Assembly: GCA_963791615.1 (NCBI GenBank)
Contig: CAWBTE010000005.1
Location: 186,001 to 250,000, forward strand
Source of the DNA: CAILZL01 sp963791615
GTDB lineage: Bacteria > Pseudomonadota > Gammaproteobacteria > Steroidobacterales > Steroidobacteraceae
Direction of reading: 5' to 3'
Length of the DNA stretch: 64,000 bases
This document shows positions 52,703-61,850 of the stretch, piece by piece. Made by a program: the position numbers and the translations under genes. Below the pieces are notes generated by a model. That model was given only the letters and a program-made list of their open reading frames with translations. It ran no database searches and was not told where the DNA came from. Numbering within the stretch: the first letter of the stretch is position 1; the number at the start of each line of letters is the position of its first letter.

Positions 52703-53758
52703 ATGAGGGAGCCCAAGCTCGTATCAGGCCCCGACCTCGTGAAACTCATCGCTGAAATCGATGAGTTCAAAGGGAGGTGGGAGGCCCTCAAGAAGCTCTC
52801 GCCCGACCGCCTCAGTGCATTGCGCAAGGTGGCGACCATCGAGAGCGTCGGATCGAGCACGCGCATCGAAGGGGCGAAGCTCTCCGATGCTCAGGTCGAG
52901 ACGTTGCTGTCAGATATCGCGATCAAGTCCTTCAAGACACGCGATGAACAAGAGGTAGCCGGATACGCCGAAGCGATGGACCTCGTGTTCGAGGCCTTTG
53001 ACGACCTGCGACTGACCGAGAACCACGTCCGGCAACTGCATCAGACCTTGCTGCGCCACAGCGACAAGGACGAGCGTCATCGCGGCTCATACAAGACGCA
53101 CCCCAACCACGTCGTCGCATTCGACACGGACGGGCATGAAATCGGCATCGTATTTGAAACCACGACGCCCTTTGATACCCCGCGCGAAATGGAGGCGCTC
53201 ATCGCCTGGACGCGCAAAGCCATCGAGGAAGAAGCGCTGCACCCGCTTCTCATTACCGCCGTCTTCGTCGTGACGTTTCTGGCGATCCACCCTTTTCAAG
53301 ATGGAAACGGGCGGCTTTCCCGCGTGCTCACCACGCTCCTGCTATTACGAGCGGGTTATGCCTATGTGCCTTATGCCTCGCTGGAGCGGGTGATCGAGGA
53401 AAACAAGGACCTCTATTACAAGGCCCTGCGCCGGACGCAGACAACGCTCAAGGGCGATATGCCCGATTGGGAGCCGTGGATTGGCTTCTTTCTGCGTTGC
53501 CTGAAAAAGCAAAAGGACAGCCTGGCGGTGAGGCTTGAGCGCGAACGCGCCGCCCAGGGTAGCGAGGACGAATTGTCCGACTTGTCGCTCCAGGTACTCA
53601 AAGCTTTGCGCACGCAAGAGCGCCTGACCATCGCGCAACTTGCATCAATCACCAGCGCAAATCGCAATACCCTCAAAGTTCGGCTGCGCGAGTTGGTGTC
53701 AGCGGGGCGCGTGCGCCAGCACGGTAAAGCACGTGCGACTTGGTATTCGTTGAAATAA
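52703..53758 (+). CDS. Self-inhibited Fic family protein with C-terminal winged helix
   Basis: 351 aa from ATG 52703 (GGAGG upstream). N-terminal inhibitory motif SSTRIEG (the [S/T]xxxE[G/N] type) at about residue 52, then Fic_N helices, Fic core HPFQDGNGRLSRVL, and a C-terminal wHTH (EERLTIAQLASITSANRNTLKVRLRELVSAGRVRQHGKARATWYS). Class II architecture: one chain holding its own inhibitor and a DNA-binding domain, thus possibly autoregulatory. It is not closely similar to the Fic at 46916. Confidence 0.9.
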   Translation: MREPKLVSGPDLVKLIAEIDEFKGRWEALKKLSPDRLSALRKVATIESVGSSTRIEGAKLSDAQVETLLSDIAIKSFKTRDEQEVAGYAEAMDLVFEAFDDLRLTENHVRQLHQTLLRHSDKDERHRGSYKTHPNHVVAFDTDGHEIGIVFETTTPFDTPREMEALIAWTRKAIEEEALHPLLITAVFVVTFLAIHPFQDGNGRLSRVLTTLLLLRAGYAYVPYASLERVIEENKDLYYKALRRTQTTLKGDMPDWEPWIGFFLRCLKKQKDSLAVRLERERAAQGSEDELSDLSLQVLKALRTQERLTIAQLASITSANRNTLKVRLRELVSAGRVRQHGKARATWYSLK

Positions 53759-53828
53759 TCGGGGATCGTAAAACATCCAGTACCATTCACGCCCACACTC
53801 CTGATGGCCCACCGCTTCCAAGATTCAC

Positions 53829-54725
53829 ATGGCTTCATTTCTGTTACTGCTGGTATGCCTGCTGCTGGGTACCTTGATCGGACATCTTGGGCGTCCGCCC
53901 GAAGGGCTGGCCAGAAGCCTGAACTGGTGGGTGTTGTATATCGCCCTGCCGGCGACGGTGCTGGCACTGATTCCGAAGCTGCAATTTGATTCTTCCTTGT
54001 GGTTTCTGGCGGCCAGCATGTGGCTGGTATTTCTGGGCGCATGGCTGCTGTTTCATCACCTCGGTTTGTGGCTGGGCTGGTCACGCGGCACCATCGGCGC
54101 TGTCGTATTGTGTGCAGGTCTGAGCAATAGCGGATTCGTCGGCTTTCCGCTGCTTGAGGCACTGCGTGGCAAGGAGGCCCTGAGTTATGCGGCCATTGCC
54201 GATCAGCTGGGCTGCTTCCTCGCCGTCAGCATTGGCGGTTCGATAGTGGTTGCGGTGTATTCGGGAGGCACGACCGGCGCTCGCACCATCGTCCGCAAGA
54301 TTGTGCTGTTCCCGCCGTTCATCGCGCTGCTGGTCGCCGGCGCGGTTGCACTGACACCCGGATGGCCGGAGATGGCCGACAGCATACTGATGCGCATCAG
54401 CGCCACACTGTCGCCCCTGGCGCTGTTCTCAGTGGGGCTGCAACTGCGCCTGAAAATGACGGCGCAGCGGCTTGCGCCGTTTGCCACTGGTCTGTGCTGG
54501 AAGCTGGGGCTGGCGCCGCTGATGATTTACGCAATCGGTCTGGGGTTGGGTATCAGCGCCCCCGTTTTTACAGTGACGGTGCTGGAAGCATCGATGGCGC
54601 CGATGGTGACTGCGGCGATTCTTGCCGAGCAGGGCAACCTCGACCCGCCGCTGGCCAACATGATGGTGGGCGTGGGTATCCTCCTGTCATTCATTACCGT
54701 ACCGTTATGGAACCTGTTGGTGTAG
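53829..54725 (+). CDS. AEC family (auxin efflux carrier-like) transporter
   Basis: 298 aa, about ten TM helices. Typical features: LNWWVLYIALPATVLALIPK near the N-terminus, AGLSNSGFVGFPLLEAL in the middle, and the C-terminal EASMAPMVTAAILAEQGNLDPPLANMMVGVGILLSFITVPLWNLLV. Exports or facilitates organic acids or similar solutes; bacterial substrates are mostly unknown. A large palindromic element follows its stop. Confidence 0.88.
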   Translation: MASFLLLLVCLLLGTLIGHLGRPPEGLARSLNWWVLYIALPATVLALIPKLQFDSSLWFLAASMWLVFLGAWLLFHHLGLWLGWSRGTIGAVVLCAGLSNSGFVGFPLLEALRGKEALSYAAIADQLGCFLAVSIGGSIVVAVYSGGTTGARTIVRKIVLFPPFIALLVAGAVALTPGWPEMADSILMRISATLSPLALFSVGLQLRLKMTAQRLAPFATGLCWKLGLAPLMIYAIGLGLGISAPVFTVTVLEASMAPMVTAAILAEQGNLDPPLANMMVGVGILLSFITVPLWNLLV

Positions 54726-54734
54726 ATACACGTC

Positions 54735-55005
54735 CTAGGGTCTGTTAACAGTTAGGCGATCGCTGCGTTGGAGTCTCTGAAAGCGCCAGGCAAGGCGCGA
54801 GGAGTGAGGTTTGGTCATTCCAAATAAGCGACGAGTAACGCGGCATGGCGCTTTCAGAGGCCCAACCCAAAGGGACGGGGCCAAAAGGGCTCAGGACTTT
54901 GTTGCACCTCGCTGGAGTACGTTGAGTACACGGCGCTCGGTGCGTCGCGTCCTGAGCCCTTTTGACCGCCGTCGCAGCGATCGCCTAATTGTTAACAGAC
55001 CCTAG
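54735..55005. repeat. 271-bp palindromic element with nested hairpins
   Basis: Outer ends: CTAGGGTCTGTTAAC at 54735-54749 with its exact complement at 54991-55005, extended inward by TTAGGCGATCGCTGCG on both sides. Inside are two more stems: CTGAAAGCGCCA with TGGCGCTTTCAG, and AAAAGGGCTCAGGAC with its complement. A small TTTGGTCATTCCAAA hairpin and a GTAC...GTAC core also occur. It occupies nearly the whole 54726-55067 gap. Confidence 0.9.
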
Positions 55006-55067
55006 TAGCCACGTTTGCGGAAGACCGGGATTCCGGCTGACTTGAGACCGACACTGGAGTGCACATC

Positions 55068-55433
55068 ATGAAACGTTCATCTATTCCTGTATTGACGCTG
55101 GTATCTGCCCTGTTGCTGGGCCTGCTTGGCGGCACACTGGCCCTTGCTGAAGAATCCACCCTGAAGGAAGGCGCGAAGAAAGTCGGCCAGAAAACCGGCG
55201 AGGTAGTACACAAGGTGGGTGAAGTCGGCAAGGAAGTGGGCAAGAAAGTTGCTGTGGTCGCAGTCGAGGTCGGTCATGCGACGCGTGATGGCGCGAAAGA
55301 ATTCGCCAAGGCAGTGAAGGGCGAGAGCGGCGCTCAATCTGACAACAAGGCAAGCGTACCGGCCAGCAACAAAGCCAGTTCATCCAGTCAGCAGCGTTGC
55401 CCATCAGCACAAGGCCAACTGAGATCATCATGA
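55068..55433 (+). CDS. Small secreted LEA-like amphipathic protein
   Basis: 121 aa from ATG 55068; signal peptide SIPVLTLVSALLLGLLGGTLALA. The mature part is a repetitive charged helix (STLKEGAKKVGQKTGEVVHKVGEVGKEVGKK...HATRDGAKEFAKAVKG), with roughly 11-residue spacing like LEA or apolipoprotein helices, then a Ser-rich tail. Such proteins may protect membranes or other proteins in the periplasm; function not known. The stop overlaps the next ATG (ATGA). Confidence 0.65.
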   Translation: MKRSSIPVLTLVSALLLGLLGGTLALAEESTLKEGAKKVGQKTGEVVHKVGEVGKEVGKKVAVVAVEVGHATRDGAKEFAKAVKGESGAQSDNKASVPASNKASSSSQQRCPSAQGQLRSS

Positions 55434-56032
55434 ACCACTGTCACAAACTCATCAGCCTGAGTGCCGCACTCTTACTCAACCTCAGCGCCTCGGCTGCTAC
55501 GCTGGAAGACTTGGCTATTTTCAAATCAGGTGGTCTGACCCAGGGTCTGTGGCGTATGGAGCTGCTCAGCAGCAGCGAACCCATGCTCAATCAGGGTGCG
55601 GCGGCCATGGGCAAGATGAGCATCTGCGCCGATGTCGCCAGACAGATGAGCAAGAACAGCCAGCTTGATGAGCAGAGCTGCACGCCCAAGGTGTTGCGCA
55701 ATAGCAAGGACGCCGCCGAAGTGGCAGTCAGCTGCAAGGACGGCGCGCGCAGCCATATGCAGATCAATCGCGACGGTGACAAAAGCTTCCTGATTGATTC
55801 GGAAATAACCAGCAAGGAAGGCAAGACCCGCGCCCTTAAGGCGCGCTACAGCTACGAAGGCGCCTGCAAGGAAAGCGATGCCCTGATCCAGCTCGACAAG
55901 AACAGCACCGCCTGCAAGCAGATGGGCAACGTGGACATGAGCAAGATGGCCGGGATGTGCGCGTCGGCTCCCGAGCAGTATCGCGCACGCTGCGAAGAGC
56001 AGATGAAACAGATGGCCGGCGCGTGCCAGTAA
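55430..56032 (+). CDS. DUF3617-like secreted protein
   Basis: 200 aa from ATG 55430 (MNHCHKLISLSAALLLNLSASAATLED), with a signal peptide. Mature features: GLWRMELLSSSEPMLNQGAAAMGKMSICADVARQMSKNSQLDEQSCTPKVLRNS, the W-x-hydrophobic opening and paired cysteines seen in DUF3617 proteins; a Met/Lys-rich C-terminus. Family function unknown. Translationally coupled to the preceding helix-rich protein by an ATGA overlap. Confidence 0.65.
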   Translation: MNHCHKLISLSAALLLNLSASAATLEDLAIFKSGGLTQGLWRMELLSSSEPMLNQGAAAMGKMSICADVARQMSKNSQLDEQSCTPKVLRNSKDAAEVAVSCKDGARSHMQINRDGDKSFLIDSEITSKEGKTRALKARYSYEGACKESDALIQLDKNSTACKQMGNVDMSKMAGMCASAPEQYRARCEEQMKQMAGACQ

Positions 56033-56063
56033 ATCAAGCTCGTTGCTGACAGGGAAGTTTCAC

Positions 56064-57884
56064 ATGTATGCCATTGCCGCCGACCCGGCGCTCGATCTGC
56101 TGCGCAACACCTTTGGTCATGCCGGCTTTCGCGGCGCACAGCGCGAAATCGTTGAGCATGTAACCCAGGGCGGCGATGCGCTGGTGCTGATGCCTACCGG
56201 TGGCGGCAAGTCGCTGTGTTATCAAGTACCCGCCCTGTTGCGGCCCGGCACTGCTGTCGTCATTTCACCGCTGATCGCGCTGATGCAGGATCAGGTCGCC
56301 GCGCTGACGCAGCTGGGCATTCGCGCTGCGTTTCTCAATTCATCACTGGAGGCACGGCAGGCATATGAAACCGAACGCGCGTTCAGCAAGGGCGAACTGG
56401 ATCTGCTCTACGTTGCGCCGGAGCGATTGAGCACCACACGCTGCCTGGATCTGTTGAAGCGCGGCAACATCGCCTTATTCGCCATCGACGAAGCGCATTG
56501 CGTGTCGCAATGGGGCCATGACTTCCGGCCGGAATATCTGCAACTGTCGGTACTGCATGAACAATTTCCGGAGGTGCCGCGCATTGCGCTTACCGCTACC
56601 GCCGATCCGCAAACCCGCGCCGAAATCATCACGCGCCTGGCGCTGGATGAAGCGAAGATTTTTGTCTCCAGCTTTGACCGACCCAACATTCGTTACACCA
56701 TCGTTGACAAGGACGAAGCACGCAATCAGCTGCTGCGCTTCATTCGTGCGCATCATGATGGCGACGCCGGAATTGTGTACTGCCTGTCACGCAAACGCGT
56801 CGATGACACGGCTGCGTGGCTGAAAGAACACGACATCAACGCTCTGCCCTATCACGCCGGGCTCGACACACAGACACGCAATACGAATCAGGCGCGCTTT
56901 CAGCGTGAAGATGGCATTGTCATGGTGGCCACCATTGCTTTCGGCATGGGTATTGATAAACCCGACGTGCGGTTTGTCGCGCATCTGGATTTACCCAAGA
57001 GCATGGAAGGTTATTACCAGGAAACCGGTCGCGCCGGCCGCGATGGTCAACCTGCCAACGCCTGGATGGCCTATGGACTCGGCGATGTGGTGCAGCAGCG
57101 ACGCATGATTGATGAATCCGAAGCCAATGAAGATTTCAAACGTATCTCCACCGCCAAGCTGGATGCTTTGCTGGGGCTATGCGAAACCGCGCAATGCCGG
57201 CGCGTGCGGCTGCTGGCGTATTTTGGTGAACACAGTGCTCCCTGCGGCAACTGCGACACCTGCCTCGATCCGCCGCAAACATGGGACGCGACTACGGCAG
57301 CGCAGAAAGCGCTATCCACCATCTATCGCACCGAGCAACGCTTCGGCGCCGTGCATCTGATTGAAGTGCTGCGCGGCAAGGACAGCGAACGCGTGATGAA
57401 ATGGGATCATCACAAACTCACCGTGTTCGGCATCGGTAAGGATCTTGAAGACAGCGAATGGCGCAGCGTGTTCCGGCAACTGGTGGCGATGGGCTTCGCG
57501 CGCGTTGACCATCATGCCTATGGCGCATTGAAACTGACTGAAGCGGCGCGCGCCATCCTGCGTGGCGAACAGAAAGTGGCCATGCGCCGCGTCGTCGAAC
57601 GTGTGCGTGAAAAACTGCCACGCAAGAAGGCCGCGAAGCGCAGTGTCTACGAAGCCATAGACGCGCCCAGCTCAAGTCATCTGGCCGTGCTCAAGGACTG
57701 GCGCCTCAAGGAAGCCAACCAGCAGGGCGTGCCCGCGTATGTCATCTTCCACGACGCGACGCTGGCCGAAATTGCGTCACGACAACCCACTTCAATGGAA
57801 GAACTCGCCGAGATTCCCGGCATCGGCAAGCGCAAACTGGAGCGATATGGCGAGGCGTTGCTGGAGCTGATTGGAGGGGGGTAG
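56064..57884 (+). CDS. recQ: RecQ-type DNA helicase
   Basis: 606 aa from ATG 56064 (AGGGAAG upstream). Superfamily 2 motifs: MPTGGGKSLCYQVPAL (I), DEAHCVSQWGHDFRPEY (II plus aromatic loop), TATADPQTRAEI (III), VYCLSRKRVDDTAAWL (IV), and YYQETGRAGRDGQPANAW (VI). The RecQ zinc site (CRRVRLLAYFGEHSAPCGNCDTC), a winged helix, and a C-terminal HRDC domain (LKDWRLKEANQQGVPAYVIFHDATLAEI) follow. Acts in recombination and replication-fork repair. Confidence 0.97.
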   Translation: MYAIAADPALDLLRNTFGHAGFRGAQREIVEHVTQGGDALVLMPTGGGKSLCYQVPALLRPGTAVVISPLIALMQDQVAALTQLGIRAAFLNSSLEARQAYETERAFSKGELDLLYVAPERLSTTRCLDLLKRGNIALFAIDEAHCVSQWGHDFRPEYLQLSVLHEQFPEVPRIALTATADPQTRAEIITRLALDEAKIFVSSFDRPNIRYTIVDKDEARNQLLRFIRAHHDGDAGIVYCLSRKRVDDTAAWLKEHDINALPYHAGLDTQTRNTNQARFQREDGIVMVATIAFGMGIDKPDVRFVAHLDLPKSMEGYYQETGRAGRDGQPANAWMAYGLGDVVQQRRMIDESEANEDFKRISTAKLDALLGLCETAQCRRVRLLAYFGEHSAPCGNCDTCLDPPQTWDATTAAQKALSTIYRTEQRFGAVHLIEVLRGKDSERVMKWDHHKLTVFGIGKDLEDSEWRSVFRQLVAMGFARVDHHAYGALKLTEAARAILRGEQKVAMRRVVERVREKLPRKKAAKRSVYEAIDAPSSSHLAVLKDWRLKEANQQGVPAYVIFHDATLAEIASRQPTSMEELAEIPGIGKRKLERYGEALLELIGGG

Positions 57885-58016
57885 ATATCTATCTCATCGG
57901 CACCGTTCGCAGTGTTCTCGGCGATGCCAGATGCGGCTTTGTGCATTATTTCCCTACCATAGTGATGATGCACCGTAAGACCAGCCAACTAGAATCGGGC
58001 AGATGACAAACTGAGT

Positions 58017-58715
58017 TTGGAGCGTTTAGTGAGACGACTCAAATTGACCGGCAACGATTGCGTCTTTGGCCCGAAACCGCTAACCGATGAGGAGCGAGCA
58101 GCAGCGCTCAATGGCATCGGGGAAATCGGAGTTGCCGCGTCCTTGTATCTAAATCTGATTGCTGCACATCGTGTGCACGGCGAGAAAACGGGCTCGACGG
58201 AGGCACAGAAGGTTGCGTCAATTTCAGTACAGCATGAGCGCGTTCCAGCTATTAACCCTGTAGTGGCCTTGTCTGTCCTACGGTTGGTTTCGCTGGGGGT
58301 CAAGGGACTGGAACCGGACCTACCAAAGCCTCCGCCGTTCGTGGTGATGTTCGCGCTGGCGATGGCGAATAAGTCACTAGGATTGACTCCTTCACCGGGT
58401 GGTAGCGCGATCACCGCAGAGGAATTTGTCACCACATGGGGATTGCACGAGTGGCTTGAGCTGAATCCCGACATACGAATCAGCCACGAAGAGTTCAGCA
58501 ATCTCATCGCCAGCGAACGGCAGCGCATACGCGCAAAGAAGCCGCGTCGCAAACGGCTCACGAACAGATATCTGGATGACCCTTCTGCCTTCTCTATTTC
58601 TCAGATAGGCATGGACGGCAATGTAACCATCACAGAGCTAGCCAGCGGGGAAACTGAGAGAGTGCAGTGGGAGTCGGTAGAGCGGGCAGTTCGCCGGAGG
58701 CGAGTCGGACAATAG
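58017..58715 (+). CDS. Protein of unknown function
   Basis: Not recognised. Up to 232 aa from TTG 58017; GTG 58029 is an alternative start. Soluble, with a central Pro-rich hinge (DLPKPPPFVVMFALAMANKSLGLTPSPGGS), a helical segment (EFVTTWGLHEWLELNPDIRISHEEFSNLIASERQRIRAKKPRRKRL) and a basic C-terminus (ERAVRRRRVGQ). It stands alone between RecQ and a disrupted tRNA-like sequence, a position that suits acquired DNA. Confidence 0.5.
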   Translation: MERLVRRLKLTGNDCVFGPKPLTDEERAAALNGIGEIGVAASLYLNLIAAHRVHGEKTGSTEAQKVASISVQHERVPAINPVVALSVLRLVSLGVKGLEPDLPKPPPFVVMFALAMANKSLGLTPSPGGSAITAEEFVTTWGLHEWLELNPDIRISHEEFSNLIASERQRIRAKKPRRKRLTNRYLDDPSAFSISQIGMDGNVTITELASGETERVQWESVERAVRRRRVGQ

Positions 58716-58771
58716 CCGGTTAGCGTCCTCGCGGGACTCATGGTCGTCCGCATACGCTATTTCCCGGCGGT

Positions 58772-58874
58772 ACCCTCGTAGCTCAGTTGGATAGAGCACC
58801 CTGCTTACGAGATTTCATCGGTCAAGATCGGTGAGTCGGGAGGGAGGTCGCTGGTTCGAGTCCAGCCGAGGGTG
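58772..58874 (+). tRNA. tRNA-like sequence with a disrupted anticodon arm
   Basis: A perfect 7-bp acceptor stem (ACCCTCG at 58772-58778 with CGAGGGT at 58867-58873), a D arm (GCTC AGTTGGATA GAGC) and a T arm (GCTGG TTCGAGT CCAGC) are present. After CCCTGCTTACGA the expected complementary strand CAGGG is missing and about 33 extra bases follow before GGTCG. The loop could carry anticodon UAC or ACG, so the amino acid cannot be set. No CCA is encoded. Probably a tRNA pseudogene or one interrupted by an insertion. Confidence 0.5.
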
Positions 58875-59098
58875 ACTAGCCACCGAGTGCACACATCAGC
58901 AGTGCAAACGGTGCCGCCGCGAAGATGCCCACGTCCCATCCCCAACATGCAGTCCGATTCAAACAATTTCGACCATCCACATCGACTCCCATGGCGAGAG
59001 GGGACCACCGCTGATGGGCCCCCGACTGGTCACCGGACAAGTCCGCATATATTCTTGGCGCGCCTCATCACAACGAGAACCAAGAACATGAGCATGTC

Positions 59099-60724
59099 AT
59101 GGTCCAGCGCATTCGCACCATGATTGCTTCGATGCTGCTCGCCACCCTGACGCTGTCTATGACCACTCAGGTCGCATCGGCCGCTGACCGGGTGAAGACC
59201 AAAGCCGGCGTACTGGAAAGCACGATCACCGAACCGGGTGGTATGCGGGTATTCCGCAGCATTCCCTTTGCAGCGCCACCCGTAGGTGAATTTCGCTGGC
59301 AGTCGCCGCAGCCGCTCAAACGCTGGCGCGGTGTGCGCAATGCGGATCGATTTTCGCCCGGCTGCGCGCAGAACATTGTGTTCGCCGATGTGATCGGCCG
59401 CGGTGAGTCAAGCAGCGAGGACTGTCTGTATCTGAACGTGTGGACCATCGCCAAATCATCGCGCGAACGCTTGCCCGTGCTGGTGTATATCTACGGCGGC
59501 GGTTACTCGGTAGGTGATGCATCAGAGCTTCGCTATGACGGCGCCAGCATGGCGCGTCAGGGCATGGTGGTGGTTACTGCGAATTACCGGCTTGGTCTGT
59601 TTGGCTTCCTTGCACATCCGGAATTATCCAAAGCCGCGCCTTATGGCGGTTCGGGTAACTATGCTCTGCTGGATCAGGTTGCGGCGTTGCAGTGGGTGCG
59701 GGACAACATCGCTGCATTCGGCGGCGACCCGAAGCGCGTCACCATTGCCGGCGAGTCGGCTGGCTCGATCTCGGTGAGCGCGTTGATGGCCTCGCCGCTG
59801 TCGCGTCATCTGATCGCCGGCGCCATCGGCGAAAGCGGCTCGATGATGGGATCGCTGACGCCCAGATCGCTTGTCGATGGCGAAGCAGCGGGACAGGGAT
59901 TCGCGCAGCATGTCGGTGCGCAATCCCTCGCTCAGCTACGCGCCATGTCCACGCAGCAACTGCTCGATGCTGTCCGCAGCTTCAGGGGCGGATTCGCGCC
60001 GACGATTGATGGACATTTTCTGCCAAAACCCATGCCACAGATTTATCAGGCTGGAGAACAGGCCAAAGTGCCGTTGCTGGCAGGCTCGAATTCAGAGGAA
60101 AGAACTTACGCGGCGGTACTCGGTTCGGAACCCGTTACCGTGCAGGGATATCGCAATGCGTTAACCAAGTTGTATGGCGAGAAGGCCGAAGCGGTATTTC
60201 AGCTGTATCCCGCGCAGTCGGATGGCGATGCCGTGCTGGATGCGGCACAACAGCTGGCCGGTGATCGCTTCATTGGCCAGAGCACCTGGCGCTGGGTGGA
60301 TCGCGCTGCCGCCACTGGCGGCAAGCCGGTGTATTACTACTATTACACGCGTGTGCGTCCGCCGTTTACCGACGCCGCTGCGGCCATGATTGCGGATCGT
60401 CAGAAGCTGAGCGCTATGCCGCAACAACCATCGCCACCACCGCGCGGCGCCGTGCACTCGGCCGAGATCGAATACGCCATGGGCAATCTCGATGTGAATC
60501 CGCTGTACCAGTGGCAGCCCGCGGACTATCAGGTGTCACGCACCCTGCAGAGTTACTTCGTCAATTTCATCAAGACCGGCAATCCCAACGGTTCTGGTTT
60601 GCCGCAGTGGTCTACTTACGAAACCGGCATGCGCATGGCCATTGATGTGGAGACGCAGCAGATCCGCGATTTTGCGACTTCACGCGGTCGGGCCATGGAT
60701 CAGTTGCTGGCCCCGGGGCTATAG
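59099..60724 (+). CDS. Secreted type-B carboxylesterase
   Basis: 541 aa alpha/beta-hydrolase with a signal peptide (IASMLLATLTLSMTTQVASA). Family segments: FRSIPFAAPPVGEFRWQSPQP, SEDCLYLNVWT, VYIYGGGYSVGDASE (oxyanion hole), and the nucleophile elbow VTIAGESAGSISVSALM. The acid and His follow (SNSEERTYAA, HSAEIEYAMGNLD). It hydrolyses carboxylic esters outside the cytoplasm; substrate unknown. Another esterase and a ceramidase-like gene lie downstream on the opposite strand. Confidence 0.93.
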   Translation: MVQRIRTMIASMLLATLTLSMTTQVASAADRVKTKAGVLESTITEPGGMRVFRSIPFAAPPVGEFRWQSPQPLKRWRGVRNADRFSPGCAQNIVFADVIGRGESSSEDCLYLNVWTIAKSSRERLPVLVYIYGGGYSVGDASELRYDGASMARQGMVVVTANYRLGLFGFLAHPELSKAAPYGGSGNYALLDQVAALQWVRDNIAAFGGDPKRVTIAGESAGSISVSALMASPLSRHLIAGAIGESGSMMGSLTPRSLVDGEAAGQGFAQHVGAQSLAQLRAMSTQQLLDAVRSFRGGFAPTIDGHFLPKPMPQIYQAGEQAKVPLLAGSNSEERTYAAVLGSEPVTVQGYRNALTKLYGEKAEAVFQLYPAQSDGDAVLDAAQQLAGDRFIGQSTWRWVDRAAATGGKPVYYYYYTRVRPPFTDAAAAMIADRQKLSAMPQQPSPPPRGAVHSAEIEYAMGNLDVNPLYQWQPADYQVSRTLQSYFVNFIKTGNPNGSGLPQWSTYETGMRMAIDVETQQIRDFATSRGRAMDQLLAPGL

Positions 60725-60740
60725 GAGCCAAACCCAGAAG

Positions 60741-60773
60741 GTAGGTTGGGTTGAGTCCGCGAAACCCAACATT
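60741..60773. repeat. Short dispersed repeat with GTTGGGTT arms
   Basis: GTAGGTTGGGTTGAG followed by CGAAACCCAACATT: arms GTTGGGTT (60745-60752) and AACCCAAC (60763-60770) form a hairpin. This sequence type recurs in many bacterial genomes. It sits between the carboxylesterase stop and the truncated transposase. Confidence 0.65.
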
Positions 60774-60840
60774 GACCAGCTTGAGATAAATGAGTTGGGC
60801 TTCGCAGGAAACGTGTCGAGCGGTGTCACGCCCGCATTTG

Positions 60841-61578
60841 CGGTGGGTGCCCGTGAAGTCGGTGCCGCAGCAAGACCAGCAGGCGCTGCACCGCATTCGC
60901 TCGCAATGTGTTGAGCAGCGTACTGCCAAGGTCAATCTGATCCGGGGACTGCTGACTGAATACGGGATCGTCATCGCACAGCGCGTCAGTCATTTGCGGC
61001 ACGCCTTGGTCGAGCTGCTGGAAGACGCTGAGAATGGCTTGACGGTCGAGTTTCGCGAGCTGCTCAGCGACCTGCGGGCGGATCTGGCCTATCTGGATCA
61101 ACGCATTGCCGAGCTGACCCGGCGCATTGAGCGGCACGTACAGACCAACGAGGCGACGCAACGTTTGCTGACGATTCCTGGCATCGGGCCGATTTCTGCC
61201 AGTGCCTTGTACGCCAGCATCGGCGATGGCCGCGCGTTTACCAACGGACGGCAACTGGCCGCCTTTCTGGGGCTGACGCCCCGGCAACACTCTACGGGTG
61301 GCAAAGCCAAACTGCTCGGCATTCACAAACACGGTGACAGTTATCTGCGCGGCTTGCTGGTGCATGGGGCTCGCGCCGTCCAACGCATGGCGGTGAACAA
61401 AACCGATGTACGCAGCACCTGGCTCAACGAGCTGGGCAAACGCCGCCACAAAAACATTGCCACGGTGGCGCAGGCCAACAAAACGGCACGCATCGCCTGG
61501 GCGCTCCTGGCCAAGGGTGAATCCTATCGCGCCGAACCGCTGAGGCAGCTGACACCGGATGCACCGATGCTGGCGTAA
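60841..61578 (+). pseudogene. IS110-family transposase, N-terminally truncated
   Basis: About 245 codons from RWVPVKSVPQQDQQALHRIRSQCVEQR to the stop. The transposase_20 (IS116/IS110/IS902) domain is intact: LLTIPGIGPISASALYASIGDGRAFTNGRQLAAFLGLTPRQHSTGGKAKLLGIHKHGDSYLR, with the catalytic Ser region. The N-terminal RuvC-like DEDD domain is missing; the preceding sequence is unrelated. No start codon suits the fragment. Inactive remnant. The 272 bases after it (61579-61850) show no gene beyond the neighbour's end. Confidence 0.88.
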
Positions 61579-61850
61579 CGCACGAAGCTCACACCGAACA
61601 CACGATCAACGCGGGAGTACCTCCCCAGACGAATGCCAAGCAACACTGAAGGTAACAGGTCAGACCAACGGGCGGATACCCTGCGTAGGCTGGTGGCTTC
61701 ACAAGCCGCAATCCCAATAAGGAACGCCCGTGCGAATTCTCCATCATGGCCAGAGCCCAGGCTGAGCAACAGGCCGGATATACAGTCGCTATCGTCCTTT
61801 TCCTCATGAGCCTCGCTTGCATGCAGGGAGGATCATATACAACCTACTGC

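Noticed and set aside
58804..58845. Group I intron in the tRNA anticodon loop
   Set aside because: Only about 33 extra bases; far too short for a self-splicing intron core, and the exon halves do not rebuild a paired stem.
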